Shown here one piece after another: positions 25,317-33,200 of a DNA stretch of 64,000 nt (position 1 is its first letter; the number at the start of each line of letters is the position of its first letter). A model generated the notes under the pieces. It searched no databases and had not been told where the DNA came from. It saw only the letters and a program-made list of their open reading frames with translations. A program made the translations under genes and the position numbers. Origin of the DNA: an uncultured Bacteroidales bacterium (GTDB lineage: Bacteria; Bacteroidota; Bacteroidia; Bacteroidales; F082). Where the stretch lies: NCBI GenBank assembly GCA_905234275.1, contig CAJOHD010000008.1:20420-84419 (forward strand), read 5' to 3'.

Positions 25317-25807
25317 AAGACTTCGCCACCATCGATTTCGAAACCGCCAACTGCGAGCCTACAAGTGTCTGCAGCGTGGGAATTGTTGTAGTTCGTGATG
25401 GCATATTTACTGACAGTTTTTATTCGTTGATTCAGCCTGAGCCGAATTACTATAATTATTGGAACACCCGTGTGCATGGTTTGACTCAGCGTGATACCGA
25501 GAATGCGCTGGTGTTTCCATACGTCTGGGAACAGATTGAGCCGCTCATCGAAGGTTTACCACTTGTTGCTCACAACAGTCCGTTTGACGAAGGCTGCCTG
25601 AAGGCTGTTTTCCGTTGTTATCAAATGGATTACCCTGATTATCAGTTTTTTTGCACTTGCCGAGCTTCGCGAAAACATTTCGGGAAACTGCTTCCAAACC
25701 ATCAGCTTCATACCGTGGCCGAAGCCTGCGGCTATCATCTTGAAAATCATCACCATGCATTAGCCGATGCAGAAGCTTGTGCTTGGATAGCGAGAGAAAT
25801 ACTATAG
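25313..25807 (+). CDS. DnaQ-like DEDDh 3'-5' exonuclease
   Basis: A 164-residue stand-alone exonuclease domain. ExoI motif FATIDFETAN (D8, E10), ExoII VAHNSPFDEGCL (Asp), ExoIII HHALADAEACAWIA (His and Asp). The catalytic set is complete, so it should hydrolyse DNA or RNA from the 3' end. It overlaps the WYL gene by 4 nt, forming a nuclease-regulator-exonuclease unit. It is distinct from the exonuclease domain fused to DnaE at 30.2 kb. Proofreading is less likely than a DNA-repair or defence role, given the context. Confidence 0.9.
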   Translation: MKDFATIDFETANCEPTSVCSVGIVVVRDGIFTDSFYSLIQPEPNYYNYWNTRVHGLTQRDTENALVFPYVWEQIEPLIEGLPLVAHNSPFDEGCLKAVFRCYQMDYPDYQFFCTCRASRKHFGKLLPNHQLHTVAEACGYHLENHHHALADAEACAWIAREIL

Positions 25808-25853
25808 TTTTAGATTATTACTTTTAAAACACATTTGATATAGAAAAAATATG

Positions 25854-25861
25854 TATATTTG
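25854..25861 (+). promoter_or_regulatory. -7 promoter box of the DpnII-like operon
   Basis: TATATTTG, 52 nt before the ATG at 25914. Confidence 0.55.
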
Positions 25862-25913
25862 CAAATTGCAATTTTGATCTTGATAAAAGTTTGAATAATT
25901 ACTAAATAATGAT

Positions 25914-27725
25914 ATGACAACCACCAAAATAGAAACAACACCTAAACCTTTTCTCAAATGGGCTGGAGGCAAAGGACAGTTGCTCTCACAACTAGATGAA
26001 CTGTTCCCTGATAACCTTGCAAATAAGAATTTTACCTACATTGAACCATTTGTGGGTGGGGGAGCCATGTTGTTTCATGTGCTACAAAAGTTTCCCAAAA
26101 TAAAAAAGGTGGTTATAAATGATATCAATCCATATCTAATGACGGCTTATCAAGTGATAAAAGACAACCCAAACGAGTTGTTAGAACGCTTGTCACTACT
26201 TGAGCAGCAATATATCGCATTGAAAACCGAGGAAGCCAAAAAAGAGTTTTTTCTTAAAGTGAGAAATATATTCAATGAGAAAAAACTGGACAATATAGAT
26301 CGCACCAAATACTTGATATTCTTGAATCGCACCTGTTTCAACGGTCTGTATAGGGTTAATGCGAAAGGAAAGTTTAATGTCCCGTTTGGTCGTTACCTGA
26401 ATCCGACAATATGTAATAAAGAGACTATTCTGGCGGATAGTAAAGCATTGAATAGTGTTGAAACAATCATGTTAAATGGTGATTTTGAACAAACACTTGA
26501 CTATGTTGGTAACGGTTTCGTTTTCTTCTATTTTGATCCACCGTATCGTCCGTTGAATACAACATCAAGTTTCACTTCATATTCTAAAGAAGACTTTAAT
26601 GATGACGAACAAATCAGACTTGGTACATTCTGTTCAAAGCTTAATGAAATATTAGGTGTCGAATGGATGCTAAGTAATGCAGATTGTTCCGCAAAGAACC
26701 CAGAAGACACTTTCTTTGAAAAATTATATGCAAATTTCTATATAAATCGTGTTAATGCTTCGCGAGCAATAAATGCAGATCCAAGTAAACGAGGCAAATT
26801 GACTGAGTTGGTAATAAGCAGTTATCCGCCAAATGGATATGGAACTATGGCTGCGGAAGACATGACTACTTATGAGAGATTAACCCCCAAAAAACGTAAA
26901 GCTATGAAGAAAGATTTTATGTCATTCATGTCCCAATTACAAGAGACCAATCAAACTCTCGATTTTTTCTGCGATTTTAAGAAAATAATAGCAAATGTTG
27001 CAGAAGTGGAAATGAGTTTGAATACACTAAATTATCTTATTGGCAAAGAAGATTTGGCAAAAGGTGTTCAAGAAATATGGAACAGGGATTCAAAAGTGTT
27101 TGAGGTGTTGGGAATTTTGATTGCTGTTAGAGATGATGATAAAAAGCCTATAGTTGATGCTAAGGGCAATGTGGTATTACTAAAGAGCTATTTTGAATCC
27201 AGCGATAAAGTGATAGAATTTTTACTTGGAACAGGTCTTGCAGATATCTTCCAATCGCGTAGAATTAAGAATTTGGTTGACTACGTATTCGGTATAGAAA
27301 CAGGTCTTGATACCAATGCAAGAAAGAATCGTAGCGGACATATAATGGAGGACAAAGTAGCAAGTATTCTTTCGGCTAATGGTATAAAATATCGCAAAGA
27401 AGTTTATTCTTCAGAATTCCCTGAGTTGTCAGTTCTCGGTACTGATGAGAAACGTTTTGACTTTTTAATTGAGACCAAATCTAAAAAATATCTCATTGAA
27501 GTAAACTTCTATAGTGGTGGTGGTTCTAAGTTGAATGAGGTGGCACGTGCCTATACTGAGCTTGCACCAAAAATCAATTCAGTTAAAGGATATGAGTTTG
27601 TGTGGATTACAGATGGTATTGGTTGGAAGTCGGCGAGCAGTAAACTGGAAGAAGCATATAAGACAATCCAAAGTGTGTATAATCTGACAACTATAAATGA
27701 TTTTATTAAAATTTTAAGTTTGTAA
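25914..27725 (+). CDS. Fused DpnM-type adenine methylase and DpnII-type GATC endonuclease
   Basis: A 603-residue two-enzyme protein. Residues ~1-310 are a D12-class N6-adenine methyltransferase: SAM motif FLKWAGGKGQLL, YIEPFVGGGAMLFH, catalytic FYFDPPYRPL. Residues ~325-603 match the DpnII/MboI endonuclease along its length: FCDFKKIIANVAEVEMSLNT, VDYVFGIETGLDTNARKNRS, then the nuclease core RFDFLI...YLIEVNFYSGGGSKLNE and VWITDGIGW. In S. pneumoniae DpnM and DpnII are separate proteins. The frame is continuous with no internal stop, so the fusion is encoded. Expected activity: modification of and cleavage at GATC. Confidence 0.9.
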   Translation: MTTTKIETTPKPFLKWAGGKGQLLSQLDELFPDNLANKNFTYIEPFVGGGAMLFHVLQKFPKIKKVVINDINPYLMTAYQVIKDNPNELLERLSLLEQQYIALKTEEAKKEFFLKVRNIFNEKKLDNIDRTKYLIFLNRTCFNGLYRVNAKGKFNVPFGRYLNPTICNKETILADSKALNSVETIMLNGDFEQTLDYVGNGFVFFYFDPPYRPLNTTSSFTSYSKEDFNDDEQIRLGTFCSKLNEILGVEWMLSNADCSAKNPEDTFFEKLYANFYINRVNASRAINADPSKRGKLTELVISSYPPNGYGTMAAEDMTTYERLTPKKRKAMKKDFMSFMSQLQETNQTLDFFCDFKKIIANVAEVEMSLNTLNYLIGKEDLAKGVQEIWNRDSKVFEVLGILIAVRDDDKKPIVDAKGNVVLLKSYFESSDKVIEFLLGTGLADIFQSRRIKNLVDYVFGIETGLDTNARKNRSGHIMEDKVASILSANGIKYRKEVYSSEFPELSVLGTDEKRFDFLIETKSKKYLIEVNFYSGGGSKLNEVARAYTELAPKINSVKGYEFVWITDGIGWKSASSKLEEAYKTIQSVYNLTTINDFIKILSL

Positions 27726-27729
27726 AGTT

Positions 27730-28569
27730 ATGATTTGCAGTAAAAAACATGCACGAATACAGGATTTACTTGCAATGCTACCTATTAGTCAAGGTGGACC
27801 TGGAAGACATAAATGTGCAGCATGTGCATTTGAAGAAGGATATGATGATGGCATTAAAGGATTGAAAAGGGATGTTGATATTGTTATTGAACAGCTCCCA
27901 GACGGACAAGCTAAAAACCAACGACATAAAAGCTGTGAAGCGGCTTATGAAAAGGGTTATGAAATAGCTAATAAAGTAAAGGCGAGTTTGGATTTTACAA
28001 AATCAGTAAAAGACTGCAGATTAAAAGGTTTTACTTTTCCATCAAACATGAAAATGCTGCAATTGTTTAAATTAGGAGATGAATATGTTGTAGCTGTATT
28101 TCAAGGTAAGATTTCTGAATATGATATGGTTGTAAAATATAGACAATACGACAAAAATACGAATACATGGTCGAGATTTAGACAACCTAAACATATACAT
28201 TGGACCGTTGATGTTTTGATTAAACAAGAGTACAATAAAACAACAGTAAATAAATTTATTGCAAATCTATTAAATGATTGGGAAAACAATAATATAATTC
28301 CACATTTGAGGTCTGTGGAAGAAAGGGATTATTTTCTAAAACCCGACAATTTACTTCGTTATGTGTTTATTGAAGCAGAAAAATATGATGATACTAAATT
28401 GCGTGGCGAATACCCTATAGCTTTTTTGATTCTAATCTCACGCATTTTAATGGTTCAAGAGAGAACGAATCGTGAAGATGCCTATATGTTTAAACATTTG
28501 TTAGAGTCTTTAAAAGAACATAAAGATTTATATACTGTTATCAGTAAAGCAACATTCAATGGGAGATGA
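27730..28569 (+). CDS. Unknown protein in the DpnII-like operon, duplicated Cys/His motif
   Basis: A 279-residue protein I cannot assign. Its N-terminal ~90 residues contain two copies of a motif: GRHKCAACAFEEGYDDG at about residues 25-41 and QRHKSCEAAYEKGYEIA at about residues 63-79. The first has CxxC, the second a single Cys. The pattern RHKxC..A.E.GY suggests a small zinc-binding or helical DNA-recognition module. The remainder is mixed alpha/beta with no known active site. It starts 4 nt after the methylase-endonuclease gene and overlaps the DpnA-like gene by 4 nt, so it is part of the restriction-modification operon, possibly a specificity or control subunit. Confidence 0.6.
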   Translation: MICSKKHARIQDLLAMLPISQGGPGRHKCAACAFEEGYDDGIKGLKRDVDIVIEQLPDGQAKNQRHKSCEAAYEKGYEIANKVKASLDFTKSVKDCRLKGFTFPSNMKMLQLFKLGDEYVVAVFQGKISEYDMVVKYRQYDKNTNTWSRFRQPKHIHWTVDVLIKQEYNKTTVNKFIANLLNDWENNNIIPHLRSVEERDYFLKPDNLLRYVFIEAEKYDDTKLRGEYPIAFLILISRILMVQERTNREDAYMFKHLLESLKEHKDLYTVISKATFNGR

Positions 28570-29450
28570 TACAGGCTTATTATAGAACACAATCACATGA
28601 CTTTAATTTACTATGTGGGGATACGTTTGAATTGTTACCACAGTTCGACTTTAAGTTTGATATGATATTTGCCGATCCACCTTATTTTTTGAGCAATGGT
28701 GGTATCAGCGTTCAGAGTGGAAAAGTGGTCTGTGTTAATAAGGGAGAATGGGATAAAGGTATGTCGCCCCAAGAAATCAATGAATTTAATTTAAAGTGGA
28801 TATCTCTATGTCGTGATAAGTTGAAAGAGGCTGGTACAATCTGGATTTCAGGTACTTATCATAACATTTTTTCAGTTGCGAATGCACTTTTGTCACTTGG
28901 ATTTAAGATTCTGAATGTAATTACATGGGCTAAAACCAATCCGCCACCAAATATCTCATGCAGGTATTTTACTTACTCAACAGAGTTTATAATTTGGGCT
29001 AGAAAGAGCGAGAAAGTGCCTCATTATTATAACTATGACCTCATGAAGCACATAAATGGCGATAAACAGATGACTGACGTTTGGCGGTTGCCAGCAATTG
29101 CTTCATGGGAAAAGTCGTGCGGAAAGCATCCGACACAAAAACCACTTTGTGTATTGTCACGTATAATAATGGCATCTACCGAGCCAGGCGATTGGATTCT
29201 TGATCCATTTGCTGGTAGTAGTACTACTGGAATTGCAGCAAATCTGTTGGGAAGACGTTATCTGGGCATTGAACGTGAAGTTAAATTTGCTGAAATGAGC
29301 AAAGCCCGACGTGAAGAAATTATAGATGATAGAAAAGCTGCAACTTATCGCTTAAAAATCGACGATATTACAAAAGCAAAAGACACTCAAACAGATATAT
29401 TTTGCTTCCATGAACCTGAGCCTATTTATGATTTGCCGTTTTTGTGTTAA
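28566..29450 (+). CDS. DpnA-type adenine methyltransferase (second methylase of the DpnII-like system)
   Basis: A 294-residue methyltransferase close to pneumococcal DpnA: MIFADPPYFLSNGGISVQSG with the catalytic DPPY early in the chain, then ITWAKTNPPPNISCRYFT, GKHPTQKP, and the SAM-binding DPFAGSSTTGIAA near the C terminus, giving the beta-class motif order. DpnA methylates GATC, including on single-stranded DNA, and protects incoming DNA during transformation in pneumococcus. It overlaps the preceding gene by 4 nt. The last ~35 residues (from about KAKDTQTDIF) extend beyond the usual end. Confidence 0.9.
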   Translation: MIQAYYRTQSHDFNLLCGDTFELLPQFDFKFDMIFADPPYFLSNGGISVQSGKVVCVNKGEWDKGMSPQEINEFNLKWISLCRDKLKEAGTIWISGTYHNIFSVANALLSLGFKILNVITWAKTNPPPNISCRYFTYSTEFIIWARKSEKVPHYYNYDLMKHINGDKQMTDVWRLPAIASWEKSCGKHPTQKPLCVLSRIIMASTEPGDWILDPFAGSSTTGIAANLLGRRYLGIEREVKFAEMSKARREEIIDDRKAATYRLKIDDITKAKDTQTDIFCFHEPEPIYDLPFLC

Positions 29451-29500
29451 ATAATGATTGAAAATGATTTTTCTACGATTTCTGCATTGAATATAAACTA

Positions 29501-29540
29501 ACAAAAAGCACCGGTTTCCCAGTGCTTTTTGTTGTTTTTG
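29501..29540. terminator. Bidirectional terminator
   Basis: Stem ACAAAAAGCAC / GTGCTTTTTGT (11 bp) followed by TGTTTTTG. It lies between the convergent dpnA-like gene and rpsP. Confidence 0.8.
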
Positions 29541-29555
29541 AATCTTTCGAAACTA

Positions 29556-30107
29556 TTAAGCTTCGGCTTCTGCTGCTGGAGCCTCTTCTGCAGGGGCTTC
29601 CTCAGCGTTCTCGGCTGCTGCTGCTGCTGCGGCTGCCTGTGCTGCGAGCTCTGCCTTCTTCTTGGCAATCTCCTCAGCGCGAGCTGCGTTAACCTTGCTC
29701 TCAGCTTCGATTCTAGCCTTCTGGTCAGCTTTCTTCTTGTCGGCTTTTGCCTTGATTTCGCTAGCTAACTTGGCTTCTTTTTCTTTCATCCATGTTTGGA
29801 ATTTGACTTCAGCCTGTTCTGCTGTCATAGCGCCCTTCTGAACACCAATCATGAGGTGCTTCTTGAGCATGACACCCTTCTTCGAAAGGATTGAACGGAC
29901 TGTGTCGGTTGGCTGAGCACCCTTGTTTAACCAATCAAGAGCTTTGTCGAAATTAAGACTGATCTCAGCTGGAACTGTTACAGGATTGTAAGTTCCGATT
30001 TTTTCAATAAATCTACCATCACGAGGTGCGCGACCGTCTGCAATTACAATGTGATAGAAAGGCTGACCCTTTTTACCATGTCTCTGTAATCTGATTTTTG
30101 CTGGCAT
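29556..30107 (-). CDS. rpsP: 30S ribosomal protein S16 with Ala/Glu-rich C-terminal tail
   Basis: A 183-residue protein whose first ~85 residues are canonical S16 ([45 protein letters not shown]). About 100 extra residues follow: a Lys/Glu/Ala-rich probable helix (about residues 105-160), poly-Ala, and an acidic [15 protein letters not shown] end. Such tails are common in Bacteroidota S16. It is a structural component of the small subunit. It is monocistronic here, not adjacent to rimM, trmD or rplS. Confidence 0.95.
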   Translation of the reverse strand: MPAKIRLQRHGKKGQPFYHIVIADGRAPRDGRFIEKIGTYNPVTVPAEISLNFDKALDWLNKGAQPTDTVRSILSKKGVMLKKHLMIGVQKGAMTAEQAEVKFQTWMKEKEAKLASEIKAKADKKKADQKARIEAESKVNAARAEEIAKKKAELAAQAAAAAAAAENAEEAPAEEAPAAEAEA

Positions 30108-30169
30108 AAAACTACTTTTTTAATTGATTTATAATTAGTTAACTCAAACCTACCCGAGGTTTGCGGCTG

Positions 30170-30177
30170 CAAAAGTA
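30170..30177 (-). promoter_or_regulatory. -7 promoter box of rpsP
   Basis: TACTTTTG on the minus strand, about 62 nt before the start codon, giving a leader of roughly 55 nt. Confidence 0.6.
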
Positions 30178-30219
30178 CAAAAAAAATCAATATCTTTAAT
30201 TTTTATTAAAAAAAAATCT

Positions 30220-30227
30220 TAATTTTG
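30220..30227 (+). promoter_or_regulatory. -7 promoter box of dnaE
   Basis: TAATTTTG, 20 nt before the ATG at 30248; divergent with the rpsP promoter. Confidence 0.6.
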
Positions 30228-30247
30228 TCTTCCAAAAAACGCACAAT

Positions 30248-33200
30248 ATGTTCTTGATATTCGATACAGAAACGACTGGCTTGCCACTGCTTAAAAACGC
30301 CCCGCTGACCAACTTCGACAACTGGCCTCGAATGGTTCAGATTGCATGGCAACTGCACGATGACCTTGGCAATTTCGTTGAGGCTCAGAATCATATAGTG
30401 CGTCCAGACGGCTTTGAGATTCCTATCAACGCCAAGATGGTGCACGGAATCTCGACGGAATATGCTCTTGAACACGGCGAACCTCTTACGGATGTCTTGA
30501 ATATGTTTCTCGAAGCTTGTAAGAAAGCAAAATACCTTGTTGGTCATAACATTAACTTCGATTTGAGCATTGTAGGATGCGAGTTTCTGCGCAACCGTAA
30601 CGAGAATCCGCTGCCGAATTGGAAGGTTGTCGACACATGTACCGAAAAGACTGCAAATTTTTGCCAATTCCCAGGCGGTAGTCATGGTAAGTTTAAATTT
30701 CCGAAACTTATTGATTTTCATAAACTTCTGTTTGGCGAAGACTTTAGCTCTGCTCATAACGCTTGTGCGGATGTGGAGGCTACAGCTCGTGTCTTCCTAG
30801 AGTGTGTGCGTCGCGGTGTGCTTGATAATACTGACATTCCGGAAGGAGAGGAGTTCTTCAAAAAGTTCCGCGAGGCGAATCCGGATGTGATGAAGGCGGC
30901 GGGAATCGAGATCAAGCCGAATTATGAGGTTCAGGAAGAACAAAAAGTTGAGGTTGTTAAAGAAGAAAAACCTGCTGAAACACCAGAAAAACCTAATGAA
31001 ATCAAGTTTACACACTTGCACGTCCACTCTCATTTTTCAATCCTTGACGGAATGTCGAAAATACCTGATTTGGTTGACAAATGTCTGAAATATAAGATGT
31101 ATGCCATGGCACTTACTGATCATGGTAACATGTTTGGAATCAAGGAGTTAGCTGATTATTCCGACAAGGTTAACGGTAAAGTCAAAGATAAGATAAAGGA
31201 GCAGGAGGCGATTCTGAAAAAGGAAGATTCGACGGAGGAGGAGAAAGCTGCTGCTAATCAGGAGATTGAGAAGCTGAATGGTCAGTTTTTCAAACCGATT
31301 TTCGGTACAGAGGCATATTGCGCTCCGGTGAGCATCGACAAACGCGATGGACGAGCTGACCGCGGCTGGCACCTTATTTTATTGGCGAAGAACAAAACTG
31401 GCTACAAAAACCTCTGCAAGCTCGCATCAATAGCATATACTGACGGTTTCTACTATAATCCGCGTATCGACCATTCACTTTTGGAGAAATATCACGAGGG
31501 AATTATTGCAAGTTCTGCTTGTCTCGGTGGTGAAGTGCCGCAGAAGATAATGAACGGCGACATCAAAGGCGCGGAAGAGACGATAATGTGGTTTAAATCG
31601 CTGTTTGGTGACGACTATTACCTTGAGGTTCAACGACATAAGACTGACAAACCAGGCGGCGACCAAGAAGTTTACGCACGTCAGGTGGAGGTTAACAAAG
31701 TGATTTTTGAGCTTGCGAAGAAGACTAATACTAAGGTCATCTGCACAAACGACGCGCATTTTGTGGAGGAAGAACATGGTGAGGCTCACGACCGCCTCAT
31801 TTGCTTGAGCACAGGCAAAGACCTCGACGACCCGACGCGAATGCATTACACCAAGCAGGAATGGCTCAAGACGCCGGAAGAGATGTACAAGATCTTCTCG
31901 GATATTCCGGAAGCGCTAGCAAACACTATGGAAATCGCCGACAAGGTTGAGACATATTCCATCAATTCCGACCCTATAATGCCCGAGTTCGATATTCCAA
32001 AAGAGTTTGGAACAGTTGAGGAATACAAGAAAAAATTCACAGAGGAGGATTTATATAATGAATTCACGCGCGACGAGCATGGCAACGAAGTGATGAGCCG
32101 CGAGGCAGGCGAGAAGAAAATCAAGAAAATGGGCGGCTACGAGAAGCTGTACCGTATAAAACTTGAGGCTGATTACCTTGCGAAACTTGCTTGGGAAGGC
32201 GCGAAGATGCGTTATGGCGACAACCTTACCGACGAGCAGAAAGAACGCATCAATTTCGAGCTGCACACCATGAAATCAATGGGATTCCCGGGATACTTCT
32301 TAATTGTGGCAGATTATATCCGTGGCGCCCGCGAAGAACTTGGCGTTTCCGTTGGTCCGGGACGTGGTTCTGCAGCTGGTTCCGTGGTTGCTTACTGCTT
32401 GAAGATCACTGATGTAGACCCGCTGAAGTACGACTTACTTTTCGAGCGTTTCCTGAATCCTGACCGTATCTCACTTCCTGATATCGATGTCGACTTCGAT
32501 GATGACGGTCGCGGCAAGGTTCTCGAGTGGATTACGCATAAATACGGCAAGGAAAAGGTGGCACATATCATTACTTACGGCACAATGGCTGCGAAATCGG
32601 CTATCCAGGATGTGAGCCGTGTGCAAAAAATTCCGCTTTCGGAGGTTGCCACAATAAAGAGTTTTATTCCTGACCGCAGTTTCCCTGATAATATCAAGGA
32701 TGAGAAGGGTAAATCACCGAAGGTGAACCTCAAAAATTGCTATAAATACGTTCCGGAGCTGAAGAATCTGCTCAATGGCGACGATGAAAATGTGTCGTCT
32801 ATGCTGACATACGCGAGCGAACTTGAAGACACTAACCGTCAGGTGGGCATCCATGCCTGCGGCGTCATCATCGGCGCTGACGACTTGACAAAATTCGCGC
32901 CTGTCTGTACCATCAAAGATAAGGATACAGGCGAGGATGTGCTTGTGACTCAATACGATGGACACGTTGTCGAGAATGTCGGTCTCATCAAGATGGACTT
33001 CCTTGGTTTGAAGACTTTGACTCAAATCAAGGACGCGCTTGCAAATATCAAAAAGACCCACGGCATAGACCTTGACATCGACCATATTCCGATTGACGAT
33101 AAGGAGACTTTCGAGCTGTTCAGTTCGGGCAACACAATTGGCACGTTCCAGTTTGAATCGGCAGGTATGCAGAAGTATCTGAAAGAGCTGCAACCTACAG

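Noticed and set aside
18746..29450. Integrative element (prophage or ICE) carrying the accessory genes
   Set aside because: No integrase, att repeats, structural or conjugation genes; the region looks like a chromosomal island between core genes without visible boundaries.
25914..29450. Visible depletion of GATC in the window as a signature of the restriction system
   Set aside because: GATC occurs at several places (for example near 15, 238 and 1737), and I did not make a reliable count, so no claim is made.
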